Part shown: positions 8,293-17,500 of the stretch, piece by piece
How the letters are laid out: every line of letters starts with the position of its first letter
Numbering within the stretch: the first letter of the stretch is position 1
NCBI RefSeq assembly: GCF_012584445.1
Contig: NZ_JABAHI010000008.1
Coordinates: 1 to 64,000 of the forward strand
DNA from: Olsenella sp. KGMB02461
GTDB lineage: Bacteria > Actinomycetota > Coriobacteriia > Coriobacteriales > Atopobiaceae
Direction: 5' to 3'
Length of the DNA: 64,000 nt
Program-made: the position numbers and the translations under genes
The notes under the pieces: model-generated
Told to the model about the DNA's origin: nothing
Database searches by the model: none
Seen by the model: only the letters and a program-made list of their open reading frames with translations

Positions 8293-8640
8293 CTAGAGTG
8301 AGGCTTCGTCTATGTCCCCAGTGCGGATGCGCCACACGTGGCTCACGGGCGTTACAAAGATCTTGCCGTCGCCCACCTGGCCTTCATCGTCGGTCTTTGC
8401 TGCCGAGGCGATGGTCTTGCACAGGGCTTCGGCTCGCTCGTCTTCACACACCACGATGATGATGGCTTTAGGCTGGGTTTGCACCAAGACCTCGGTGCCG
8501 CGGTAGTACTCAGTAAATCCATGTTGCTGGCCCATGCCTTGGGCCTGGAGGATGGTCATGCCGCCTGCGCCTGCCGCGACCAGCGCGTCGCGGGTGCGAG
8601 ACACAGCTTCTGGCCGAATAACAGCTTCAATCTTTTGCAT
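8293..8640 (-). CDS. glnK: PII nitrogen regulatory protein (GlnK/GlnB)
   Basis: A 115-residue trimeric signalling protein that senses 2-oxoglutarate and ATP/ADP and blocks the ammonium channel. The family blocks GGMTILQAQGMGQ and GDGKIFVTPVSHVWRIRTG are intact. Aligning to E. coli GlnB without gaps gives Val51 in place of Tyr51, the residue that is uridylylated in proteobacteria and adenylylated in other actinobacteria, so this protein is probably not modified there; Tyr45 and Tyr46 remain in the T-loop. It lies 91 bases downstream of amtB on the same strand, the usual pairing, with a hairpin in the gap. Confidence 0.95.
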   Translation of the reverse strand: MQKIEAVIRPEAVSRTRDALVAAGAGGMTILQAQGMGQQHGFTEYYRGTEVLVQTQPKAIIIVVCEDERAEALCKTIASAAKTDDEGQVGDGKIFVTPVSHVWRIRTGDIDEASL

Positions 8641-8688
8641 GGCTCAGAGACTCCTTAGCGTAAAGGTTGAACGGGAAGGGGAGGGTGT

Positions 8689-8720
8689 GGGTTTCTCGGC
8701 GAGGAAAGGCCGAGAAACCC
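8689..8720 (-). terminator. Hairpin between amtB and glnK built from the GGGTTTCTCGGC motif
   Basis: GGGTTTCTCGGC (8689-8700) and GCCGAGAAACCC (8709-8720) form a perfect 12-base stem with an 8-base loop. No T run follows on the minus strand, so it may be a processing or partial attenuation site rather than a full terminator. Both arms are copies of the repeat family described in the findings. Confidence 0.7.
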
Positions 8721-8731
8721 GCCCATCCCTA

Positions 8732-9997
8732 CTAGTGAAGATCCATGCCGGAGTAGGCGGGGTAGGAGGGCTCGGAGTGCTCGGCGACGTCAAGGCCGAT
8801 TTCTTCGTCCTCATGGGCAACGCGCAGGTCGCCGCCCAGGCGCTTCAGGATCCAAGCAAGCAGGAAGGAAAGGCCGCCGGCCCAGGCGATGACAAAGAGC
8901 ACGGAGAGCAGCTGGCGCACTACCTGCATAGGATCGCCAAAGATGAGGCCGGCGAAGGGACCGTAGGCAGGGTTGGCGAAGATGCCTGTGAGGATGGTGC
9001 CTGTCATGCCGCCAATGCCGTGAACGCCAAAGGCATCTAGGGCGTCGTCGTAGCCCAGACGCGGCTTAAGGCGAGAGACGGCGAAGAAGCACACCACAGA
9101 GACGATGACGCCCATGAGCACAGCAGCCCAGATGTCTACGTAACCGGCGCCGGGAGTGACGGCTACCAGGCCGGCCACCGCGCCAGAACAAGCGCCAAAG
9201 AGGGTGACCTTGCGGGTGCCGGCGTACTCGCAAGCCATCCAGGAGAGCATGGCGGCGGCAGCAGTGGTGTTGGTGGTGGCAAAAGCGAGGCCGGCCTGCC
9301 CGTTGGCTGCTCCGGCAGAACCAGCGTTAAAGCCAAACCAGCCCAACCACAAAAAGAGGGTGTCTAGCAAGATGAAAGGGATGTTGTGAGGCTGATAGGA
9401 GAGCTTGCCGTTGCCAAAGCGGGGGCCCACCATAAGGGCGAGCACCAGCGCTGTGACGCCAGAAGAGATATGGACCACGTCGCCACCGGCAAAGTCGTAG
9501 GCGCCAAGGGCATCGGCAATCCAGCCGCCACCCCACACCATGTGGGCCAAGGGACAATAGACGATCAAGACCCAGAGGCAAATGAAGATAAGGAATCGAG
9601 AGAAGCGCATGCGCTCGACGATGCCACCCACGATGATAGCCACGGTGATGAGGGCGAACATGCCCTGGTAAAGAGCCCATACAAACTCAGGGATGGTGCC
9701 CCAAGCCGTCTCTAGGGTCACTCCTGAGAGAAAGGCGCGCTCCAAGCCTCCCAAGAAGGGGTGGGCCACAAAGCCGTCGCCTGCACCAGTCCCAAAGCCC
9801 GATCCAAACACGAGGCTGTAGCCCACCGCCACCCAAACGATTGACACCACGCCCGCCACGGTGGTGCACATGAGCATGGTGTTGCCTACGTTCTTGCGAC
9901 GTACCATGCCACCATAAAAGAACGCAATGCCCAAAGTCATGATGAAGACGAGAAACGCGCTCACCAAGATAAAGGCAGTGTCTCCGGTGTCGATCAT
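8732..9997 (-). CDS. amtB: Ammonium transporter AmtB
   Basis: A 421-residue trimeric ammonium channel with 11 membrane segments. The ATG at 9997 is chosen because AAGGAGG lies directly upstream; an in-frame upstream codon would add 20 unrelated residues. The two pore histidines are present, in CPLAHMVWGGG and in FGVHGIGGMTG, and the periplasmic gate and N-terminal FFYGGMVRRKN block are typical. The cytosolic tail is short. It is the first gene of amtB-glnK. The large intergenic region upstream is the likely site of nitrogen control. Confidence 0.96.
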   Translation of the reverse strand: MIDTGDTAFILVSAFLVFIMTLGIAFFYGGMVRRKNVGNTMLMCTTVAGVVSIVWVAVGYSLVFGSGFGTGAGDGFVAHPFLGGLERAFLSGVTLETAWGTIPEFVWALYQGMFALITVAIIVGGIVERMRFSRFLIFICLWVLIVYCPLAHMVWGGGWIADALGAYDFAGGDVVHISSGVTALVLALMVGPRFGNGKLSYQPHNIPFILLDTLFLWLGWFGFNAGSAGAANGQAGLAFATTNTTAAAAMLSWMACEYAGTRKVTLFGACSGAVAGLVAVTPGAGYVDIWAAVLMGVIVSVVCFFAVSRLKPRLGYDDALDAFGVHGIGGMTGTILTGIFANPAYGPFAGLIFGDPMQVVRQLLSVLFVIAWAGGLSFLLAWILKRLGGDLRVAHEDEEIGLDVAEHSEPSYPAYSGMDLH

Positions 9998-10633
9998 GGA
10001 TGCCTCCTTAAATGTAGAGCCGCGCAGCCTTAAAATGCGCGGTTGGTTAGGAGGCACTTTCTCCTCAGTTGGTTACCTCATGATTTCAGTAACAAAAGGT
10101 GGAATAGATGCTTACTCCCTCTTTATGGGAGTGAAATCCCAGAGAAACTCAGTTAATTTGCAGGAAGAATCCTTTACCCAGCTACGAGGGGCATTTTTGA
10201 AAATTTAGAGAGTGCGGTAGATACTATTGGAGCGCTACGATATATGGAAAAGCAGATTCATTCTTTCTTAAGATGCATGAAAACTCTTTCAGGATGCATA
10301 TTTTTGTTCTTGCAATTAATCGAAACCCATAGGGTTCTCTTCATGCAAAGTCAAGCAATTTATGTAAATTTGGGAAACTTAAATGCCATTTAAAGACGTG
10401 AAATACTAATTAAGGGATAGTTTTGGGGTTTGCTAAAGGCCTATTGAGGAACTATGAACAATAGGCAACAGACTGTTTAAAGAGGGACTCGCTTGGTGCA
10501 TAATCCCATTCGACCTAAAGCCGGTGCCCCATTGGCGGAATCGCGTCTCGTGTGCTTTGGAGAGGTTGCATCCGCTTCACCTGCCGCATCCCAGGTGCCT
10601 TGCGTACCCCGGCTCGACTGAAAGGATCCACCC
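9998..10633. promoter_or_regulatory. Long AT-rich intergenic region upstream of amtB and flavodoxin
   Basis: About 640 bases between divergent genes with no convincing coding sequence. 10080-10480 is markedly AT-rich. It holds an imperfect inverted repeat, TGCATGAAA (10274-10282) against TTTCAGGATGCA (10287-10298), a plausible operator. The 17-mer at 10274-10290 matches 15 of 17 bases of a site upstream of argR (43147-43163), and GATGCATGAAA (10272-10282) recurs in a palindrome at 43219-43242. Confidence 0.5.
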
Positions 10634-11101
10634 ATGAATTCCATCGCTATCGTGTACTGGAATGGCAATGAAAAGACTGAGACCATCGGCCGCATGATCG
10701 CTCGCGGCGCTGCAGACTCTGGCGTGTTGGTCACCATCTTTACCGCAGAAGAGTTCAAGCCGTCCCGCATGGCTTCGTTCAATGCGGTGGCCTTTGGCTG
10801 CCCCACGGTGGGCGATGAGGAGTCTTATTCCTTCGACGCCTACCTAGACGAGCTGGGCGAGCACCTTCACGAGGCCCCCGTGGCCGTCTTTGGCTCCTAC
10901 GAAGACGCCGGCGATGCAGTAGATGCCTGGGAAGAGTCCATGGTGAGCCGCGGCGTAGAGCTGGTCTCTGCCATCAAGCTCGACAATTTCCCCCAGGGCG
11001 CCCAAGTGGAGCGCTGCATGGCGCTGGGTGCCAAGCTGGGGTCCTTTGCCAAGAGCGAGGAGCTCGACTCCTATGAGGAAGCCCAGATGGCGCTCGCCTA
11101 A
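10634..11101 (+). CDS. Flavodoxin-like electron carrier
   Basis: A 155-residue cytosolic flavodoxin-type protein that would bind FMN and carry electrons. The N-terminal strand IAIVYWNGNEKTETIG occupies the phosphate-loop position, although the usual T/S-x-T-G-N-T is changed (WNGNEKT). FGCPTVGDEE matches the 50s loop, and FGSYEDAGDAVDAWEE the 90s loop region. It is very acidic, as flavodoxins are. GAAAGGA lies upstream of the ATG. No obvious partner reductase is adjacent. Confidence 0.82.
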   Translation: MNSIAIVYWNGNEKTETIGRMIARGAADSGVLVTIFTAEEFKPSRMASFNAVAFGCPTVGDEESYSFDAYLDELGEHLHEAPVAVFGSYEDAGDAVDAWEESMVSRGVELVSAIKLDNFPQGAQVERCMALGAKLGSFAKSEELDSYEEAQMALA

Positions 11102-11136
11102 GGCCCCAAAACAACCCACTATAAAAAAGCCAATGA

Positions 11137-11170
11137 TGCCGGCATTCCTGCAGCTTGCGGGGATGCCGGT
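11137..11170 (+). terminator. Hairpin after the flavodoxin gene
   Basis: The arms around CCGGCATTCC and GGGATGCCGG pair. The T content after it is modest (GTTTGTGAGGTTTGTTT), so this is only a probable terminator. Confidence 0.5.
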
Positions 11171-11308
11171 GTTTGTGAGGTTTGTTTATCCGCCACAATA
11201 AGCGGACGGCTGCTTGAAAGTGGAGGTGGCCGGGTAGTAAATGGGCGAGTTATTTTGAGGCCCAGTCTACTGAGCCCTCGCAGGTATTCATATTTGAAGG
11301 AGCAGCTC

Positions 11309-12334
11309 ATGCGCATTAAGAACGCTAAAGTGTTTCAACCCGACGGTACGTTCAAAGAGACCGATATCGTCACCGAGGGCGAATATATCAAGTCTGATGC
11401 CGCCGCCGACGGCGAGATCGTCGACGCATTCGACTTCATCGCCCTGCCTGGCTTGGTAGACATTCGCGTGAAGCAGGCTGCAGACACTGTCTATGACGAC
11501 GCGGGCACCTATCGCGTTGACGAGGTCTCCCGCTATGAGGCTGGCAACGGTGTGCTGGGCTATATGCCCGCGGTGAGCCTGCCTGCCGCCCACGCCAAGA
11601 AGGTTGCTAAGACGATCTTGGACTGGAACGGCGACGAGGCTGCCCGCAAGGATGACAATGCCACCATCCTGGGCATCTCCCTGGAGCACCCGCTGGCCCA
11701 CATCGAGGATGCCAAGCCCTCTAAGGAGTCCTGGAAAGATCTGGCTTACGACGATGTGGACGCCCTCCGCGACCTCCAAAAAGACGCCCAGGGTCTCATC
11801 AAGGTCATCGATGTGGATGCTACTCATGAGGGTATCGAGACCTATGTGCGCGAGACCTCCAAAGACGCCGTGGTAGCCATCGTGGACAACGATGCCACCT
11901 TTGCCCAGGCCGAGAAGGCCATCAAGGCTGGCGCCACCCTGGTGTCTGCCCCTTGGGCCGAGCGCATCCAGCTGGATGACAAGAAGCCCGGCGTGATCGA
12001 TGCCGCCTTCAAGAACGACGGCGTCTTTGTAGAGCTGGTGGCCAGCGAGGACAATGGTTCCAAGAAGGACATCGTTGCCAACTTCGCCTTGCTGCAGGAT
12101 CGCGTGGTGTTGGTGTCTGAGGACGGCAACCTGTTCGATGCCATGAAGCGCGCCATCGAGATGGGCGTTCCCGCTCCCGTGGCCATCAATGCCGCCTCTC
12201 TCACTCCTGCCTTGGCCACCAAGCAAGAGGGCAAGGTGGGCTCTTTGGAGGATGGCCGTCTGGCCAACATCATCCTGGTCGACTCCAGCTACCACATCAA
12301 GCACGTGATCAACCGCGGCAAGATGATCCTCTAA
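11309..12334 (+). CDS. NagA-like amidohydrolase fold protein without metal ligands
   Basis: A 341-residue cytosolic protein clearly built like N-acetylglucosamine-6-phosphate deacetylase: N-terminal KNAKVFQPDG, ALPGLVDI, YEAGNGVLGYMPAVSLP, and a typical C-terminus with AINAASLTPALA and GSLEDGRLANIILVD. The catalytic parts have changed. The His-x-His after PGLVDI is replaced (PGLVDIRVK), the LEGPF block reads LEHPLA, the VAHTNA block reads VDNDATF, and the HLFNAM block is gone. It cannot be a normal metal-dependent deacetylase. The reading frame is intact and codon use is like its neighbours, so it is a maintained paralogue, not a pseudogene. GAAGGA supports the ATG at 11309. Confidence 0.82.
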   Translation: MRIKNAKVFQPDGTFKETDIVTEGEYIKSDAAADGEIVDAFDFIALPGLVDIRVKQAADTVYDDAGTYRVDEVSRYEAGNGVLGYMPAVSLPAAHAKKVAKTILDWNGDEAARKDDNATILGISLEHPLAHIEDAKPSKESWKDLAYDDVDALRDLQKDAQGLIKVIDVDATHEGIETYVRETSKDAVVAIVDNDATFAQAEKAIKAGATLVSAPWAERIQLDDKKPGVIDAAFKNDGVFVELVASEDNGSKKDIVANFALLQDRVVLVSEDGNLFDAMKRAIEMGVPAPVAINAASLTPALATKQEGKVGSLEDGRLANIILVDSSYHIKHVINRGKMIL

Positions 12335-12387
12335 CGTGCAACTTGCTGATCCCGGGCGCAGACAGACATAACCCCAGGAATCTCTGG

Positions 12388-12429
12388 GCTCCGGCACCTC
12401 GTTATTTGAGGTGCCGGAGCTGTTTTTTT
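12388..12429 (+). terminator. Rho-independent terminator of the NagA-like gene
   Basis: GCTCCGGCACCTC and GAGGTGCCGGAGC form a 13-base stem with loop GTTATTT, followed by TGTTTTTTT. Confidence 0.95.
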
Positions 12430-12569
12430 GCAGGTTGAAATCAACTCGGTCGCAGCCCCATGTAGACCGTCGCTGTCCTTAGTTTTTGGTGCTCGGCCCA
12501 TCTTTCCCAGGGGATCAATTAGGCGTAAAGAAGTCTTTCGATACTCATAGATGGGCGGGTGAGAGGGCC

Positions 12570-13355
12570 ATGCGCTGGGATGTGACACACAGATCGCTTT
12601 TGGCAGACAAGAAGGCCCGTAACCCGCAGGATGCAGACATGGGAGCTGCAGTTCCTCAAGACCACAGCTATGAGGCGTTCGCGTGCCATGAGGCCGCAGT
12701 AACCGAGAAACACAGCCCCCTCGACCTGGGAGCCTCTGCTCTCGCGGCCCTGATCCTGGGCCTGGTGGTAGGGGCTATCGTGGCTATCTTGGAGCTCAAC
12801 CCTGGGTTTAACTACCACACCGCGCTCTACCTGAGCTTTCCTTCTGGCTCGGTGGGCATCTGGGCCATTTTGGTAGTGGTCATCGCCAGTCTGAGCCCCA
12901 ATGGCCGCCAAGCAGCAGTGCGCACCGGCTGCTTCTTGGCAGGGGTGGTTACCATCTACTACATCGTGCGTTTTGCCAACTATAGCGGCAATAACTATCG
13001 CATCATCCAGTCCATGTCAGAGGTTATGAGCCGCAAATCCTCAGCTATTCAAGGCACTTGGTGGACCCAAAGTCGCATCCTTGCCATCATCGTGTCTTAT
13101 ATGGCCTGCCTTTTGGGATCCATTGTTGCGTGGGGCATTGCTCGGTTCTCGGGCACTCGTCACTATTGGCTCTTTGCCTCGATTCCCATCTTTTTGCTGG
13201 TCTTTGAGGGCTGGAGCTACTTTGTGCCCATGGCCCTCTATGTGCACATCAACTACGTGCCTGCGGTGGTAGACGTAGCGGGAGCCCTGGCAGTCACCTG
13301 GATCTTGGTGCAAAATCGCCAAGACGCTCAGGAAGCTCAGGAGCAAGCTGCCTAG
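12570..13355 (+). CDS. Polytopic membrane protein of unknown function
   Basis: About 262 residues with a charged N-terminal tail of some 60 residues and then about six hydrophobic segments, the first near LGASALAALILGLVVGAIVA. No family is recognised. Short loops and the motif FSGTRHYWLF between segments give no functional hint. The start is uncertain: the ATG at 12570 has GAGAGGG too close (2 bases), while in-frame alternatives lie at 12486 and 12639. It is transcribed away from the preceding terminator and converges with the acylphosphatase gene. Confidence 0.7.
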   Translation: MRWDVTHRSLLADKKARNPQDADMGAAVPQDHSYEAFACHEAAVTEKHSPLDLGASALAALILGLVVGAIVAILELNPGFNYHTALYLSFPSGSVGIWAILVVVIASLSPNGRQAAVRTGCFLAGVVTIYYIVRFANYSGNNYRIIQSMSEVMSRKSSAIQGTWWTQSRILAIIVSYMACLLGSIVAWGIARFSGTRHYWLFASIPIFLLVFEGWSYFVPMALYVHINYVPAVVDVAGALAVTWILVQNRQDAQEAQEQAA

Positions 13356-13394
13356 CGAGAGCCAGGCTTTTGGGTGAAGCGCGCTCTGAGCTTC

Positions 13395-13718
13395 TCAATA
13401 CCTAATGTGGAAGACATTGTCTTCAGGGACAGGTTCGACAGGATCGATGTCTTCCACCGTAAAGCTCCAGGGAAGACGCGAATAGGCCCGTTGAAGTTGC
13501 GCAAAGAAACGTTGGCAATTCTCGGCAGATCCTTGAAGCTCCATAGAGACTGAGCCGTCGTCCTCGTTTCTCACCCAGCCGGCAAGATGTAGATGATTCG
13601 CAATGTCTGCAGAGGTAAAGCGAAAGCCTACGCCCTGGCAGCGTCCTCCAAACCGCACTGCATAACGACAGAGCCTCTGATCTGGGGTTTTGGGGTTGGT
13701 GGAGACGGAGTCGGCCAT
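13395..13718 (-). CDS. Acylphosphatase
   Basis: A 107-residue cytosolic enzyme that hydrolyses acyl phosphates such as acetyl phosphate. The signature GRCQGVGFR, containing the catalytic Arg, and the GWVRNEDDGSV block, containing the catalytic Asn, are intact. The C-terminal strand FHIRY is typical. The first 15 residues are an extension over most family members. It is divergent from the ABC transporter genes. Confidence 0.93.
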   Translation of the reverse strand: MADSVSTNPKTPDQRLCRYAVRFGGRCQGVGFRFTSADIANHLHLAGWVRNEDDGSVSMELQGSAENCQRFFAQLQRAYSRLPWSFTVEDIDPVEPVPEDNVFHIRY

Positions 13719-13778
13719 GAGAGCCTCCGGGAAGAGAAGGGCGGTTTTTGAAGGGGCGCAAGAGTTCTCTATAAGATC

Positions 13779-13806
13779 CTTGTGTGACCTTACTCCTATT
13801 TATAAT
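13779..13806 (+). promoter_or_regulatory. Promoter of the ABC exporter genes
   Basis: A perfect TATAAT at 13801-13806 lies 31 bases before the ATG at 13837. CTTGTG at 13779-13784 (spacer 16) or TTGTGT at 13780-13785 (spacer 15) is the best -35. Confidence 0.55.
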
Positions 13807-13836
13807 GGATTGTTAGCGTGCAAAGGAGGGAGGGCT

Positions 13837-14538
13837 ATGGCGTTCGTGAGCTTTCAAGATGTGCGTAAGGTCTATGCCATGGGCGACGTGTCTGTGGTAG
13901 CCGTTGACGGCATGACCTTCTCTATCGAGCAAGGGGAACTCTGCATCATTGTAGGGCCTTCGGGCGCAGGTAAAACTACGGTGCTCAATATGTTGGGCGG
14001 CATGGACAGCCCTACCTCGGGCACCATTTATTTGGGCGACAAATGCGTCTCGTCCATGGATAAAAAGCAGCTCACAGCCTATAGGCGAGACGACATAGGC
14101 TTCGTCTTCCAGTTTTACAACCTGGTGCAAAACCTCACTGCCCTAGAGAACGTGGAGCTGGCCAGCCAAATCTGCGCCAACCCTCTGCCTGCAGCACAAG
14201 TGCTCGAGCAGGTAGGGCTTGCTCACAGGCTCAACAATTTCCCTGCTCAGCTTTCTGGCGGCGAGCAACAGCGCGTGGCCATTGCCAGAGCTATCGCGAA
14301 GAATCCAGCGTTGCTGTTGTGCGATGAGCCAACCGGCGCACTGGATTACCGCACCGGCAAATCGATCCTCAAGCTTTTGCAAGACACCTGCCACCAAACC
14401 GGGCAGACGGTGGCTATCGTCACCCACAACCTTGCCTTTACGCAAATCGCAGACCGCGTGATCTCGGTGCGCGAAGGGCGAGCTGCCTCCATCGAGGTCA
14501 ACCCTCATCCGGCCGATGCCGCCACCGTGGAGTGGTAG
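13837..14538 (+). CDS. ABC transporter ATP-binding protein (LolD/MacB type)
   Basis: A 233-residue ATPase. Walker A is GPSGAGKTT, the Q-loop lies in [18 protein letters not shown], the signature is LSGGEQQR, and Walker B reads [12 protein letters not shown], with the switch His in VTHN. The FQFYNL pattern is typical of the MacB/LolD subfamily that pairs with FtsX-type permeases. AAGGAGG places the start at 13837. It lies 3 bases before the permease gene, so the two form one exporter or mechanotransmission unit. Confidence 0.94.
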   Translation: MAFVSFQDVRKVYAMGDVSVVAVDGMTFSIEQGELCIIVGPSGAGKTTVLNMLGGMDSPTSGTIYLGDKCVSSMDKKQLTAYRRDDIGFVFQFYNLVQNLTALENVELASQICANPLPAAQVLEQVGLAHRLNNFPAQLSGGEQQRVAIARAIAKNPALLLCDEPTGALDYRTGKSILKLLQDTCHQTGQTVAIVTHNLAFTQIADRVISVREGRAASIEVNPHPADAATVEW

Positions 14539-14541
14539 CCT

Positions 14542-17500
14542 ATGCCCCCTATCTACTGGAAAGAGATTGGGCGCACCATCAAAGCGTCGCTGGGCCGCTT
14601 CATTGCCATCGTCATCATCGTGGCCATGGGCTGCGGCTTTTTCGCTGGCCTGCGCATGACCGGTGTGGGAATGCGCAAATCGGCCGATGCGTTCTACGAC
14701 GGCACTCATCTGTTCGACATCCAGCTGGTCTCCACGTTGGGCTTTAGCGACGAGACCGTGGATGAGATCGCAGCCACCCCCGGGGTCGAGGCGGTCATGC
14801 CTCAGCGCACAGTGGACGTCATGGCAGACATCGACGGCACCTCCCACTCGGTGCGCATCATGTCTTTTGATGAGGAAGCCGCTAAGGATTCCCAGGTAGA
14901 TGGCCCTGCAGTGCTAAGTGAAAACGGGGAGTACCTGGATCGCCTCATGCTTATGGAAGGCCGCTGGCCCACTGCCGACAACGAATGCGTGGTGCTCTAC
15001 AAGAAGGCCATCGCGGGGGCGATGCCCAGGACAATCAAAGTGCTCTATGGCTCCGCCGATCTCGATGGCGTGCTCAAAGTACGCGAGTACCAGGTGGTAG
15101 GAATGGTGGAATGTGCTGCCTTCACCAATGAGACCACGCTTTCTACCACCTCGTTGGGCAGCGGCATGCTGGGGCAAGTGGCTTTTGTGGGGCCCTCGGC
15201 CTTTGACAGCGACACCCCCTACACTCAGGTCTCTGTCGAGGTCTCAGGAGCCAAAGACGCCCTTTGGGGAACCGATGCCTATCAGCAGCGGGTCGACGAG
15301 GCGGCGGCCTCCATCGACAGCCGCCTTGCAGGTATTGCGAACGGCCGCTTGGCCCAGGTGCGCGATGAGGCCCAAAAGACTTTGGATGACAGTCGCGCCA
15401 CCTACGAACGGGAACGCGCCGATGCCCAAGCCCAGCTTGACGACGCCAAGGCTCAGCTGGAAGACGCCAAGGCCCAGCTGGATTCAGGCCAGGCCTCCTT
15501 GGACGAGGGACGCGCCACCCTTGCCGAGAAACGACAGCAGTTGGCGGATGGCCGCGCTCAGTGGGAAGAGGGCTCTGCTGAGCTGGCTGACAAAGAAGCC
15601 GAGCTAGAAAATGGGAGGGTGGAGCTGGAGCAGGCTCAGGCCACCTTAGACGTCAACAGCGCCACTCTCCAAGAGGCCGGGCGACAGCTGCGAGAGGCTC
15701 AAACGCAGCTGGAAGCCCAGGCTTCTGCCATCGATGAGGCCAAGCAACAGATCTCTGCCTATGAGCAGGGATGCCAAGCACTGGTGTCTGCCGCACAAGC
15801 CCAGGGGCTTAAGGGCGCTACGGTGGCAGAGATCCAGCAAGAGGCGGCAGCCCTTATCGGCCAGCTGGAAGCCGCGGCTGCTGCTGGCCAGCCTATCTCC
15901 CAAGAGATGCTTGCAGGCCTTAAGGCTTTGGAAGCTCAGGCAAACACGTTGCTGGACAACGAGAGCGCCATTCAACAGGCCAAAGACGGCGTGGTGCGCT
16001 ATGAAGAGGGGCTGGCTGCACTCAAAGTCCAGGAGGGCCAGCTCGATGAGGGGGCGCGTCGGCTAGAGGCCGGCCGCTCCCAGCTGGATGTCCACAGAAC
16101 GCAGCTGGAGGAGGGCGCGGCGCAGATTGCAGCGGCCAAAGAGCAGTTGGCGGCTACCAAGGCTCAGCTGGATGATGGCGAGCGGCAGATTCAAGAGGGG
16201 CAACAGTCGCTGGACGAGGCGGCCGCGAGGCTTGAGCAAGGCAAAGAAGACTACGAGAGCGGCCTGGCCGAGTATAAGGAAAACGAGGCAAAGGCCCAGC
16301 AAGAGTTTGCAGACGCCGAGGCCAAGCTTGCCGATGGCCAGGCAGAGATAGACGATATCGCCCGTCCTGACATTTATCTGTTGGATCGCACGCGCAACTA
16401 TGGTGCGGAGTCCTATAAGTCCGATTCCCAGCGTATCGATGCCATCGCCACTGCCTTTCCGTTCTTCTTCTTTTTGGTGGCAGCTCTCGTATCGCTCACC
16501 ACTATGACGCGCATGGTGGATGACGAGCGCGGACTCATTGGCACCTACAAGGCGCTGGGGTATTCGGCGGGCGCCATCTGCGCCAAGTACCTCGTCTATG
16601 CGGGACTGGCCTCGGTGGTCGGCGCGCTTTTGGGCATCCTCACCATGTCCCAGCTCCTACCCGGTGTGATATTTGATGCCTATGGCATCATCTATGCGGT
16701 CCCTGCTCGACCGTGGCCGCTGCCCATCGAGGCGCCTCAAGCACTGGCGGCGGCCTTTCTCGGCATCGCGGTGACCTTGGGCGCCACCTTGTTCGCCTGC
16801 CTTTCCAGCTTGCGAGAAAGCCCGGCCTCGCTCATGCAGCCTCGTGCCCCCAAGGCTGGAAAACGCATCTTGCTGGAGCGCGTCAAGCCCCTTTGGAATC
16901 GCCTGTCGTTCTCTTGGAAGGTCACCTTCCGCAACATCTTCCGCTATAAGCGCCGCTTCTTCATGACGGTGGTGGGCATCGCCGGCTGCACCATGCTGCT
17001 GCTCACAGGCTTTGGGGTGCGCGACTCCATCAACGATATTATCGATAAGCAATTTGGCGAGATCATGCACTACAACCTTACGGTGGGCCTCGCCGAGGAC
17101 GCGACGCCTGAGGAGCATGAGGCTGTGGCGACCTACCTGGCAAGCCATACCAGCGCAGCAGCCACCCAGAGCGCCTATACAGAAAACGTCATGGCAGACA
17201 GCGCCGCCAACGATGGCAAAAACCATACGGCCACGCTGACGGTGCCCGAGGACGCCTCTGGGTTTAGCTCGGTGATGACCTTGAGAGACCGCGTCACCAA
17301 AGAGCCCTGCGAGCTTGCTGACGATGCCTGTATCGTGACCGAGAAGCTCGCTGCCTCGCTAGGCATCGCCCCTGGGGATACCCTGGAGCTCTACCAGGAA
17401 GACGCCGTGGGCAACCGCACCGGAAGCCCCCACAAGATCACGGTGACCGGAGTCTGCGAGACCTATCTGGGATCGGTGGTCTACCTAGGCAAAGGGGCCT

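Noticed and set aside
10058-10208. Small open frames in the AT-rich region upstream of amtB
   Set aside because: No ribosome site, no family resemblance, and composition unlike the coding DNA of the window.
15400-16350. Tandem DNA repeat in the ABC permease gene
   Set aside because: The repetition is at the protein level (coiled-coil heptads rich in Ala, Gln, Leu, Glu) and does not form a regular DNA repeat unit.
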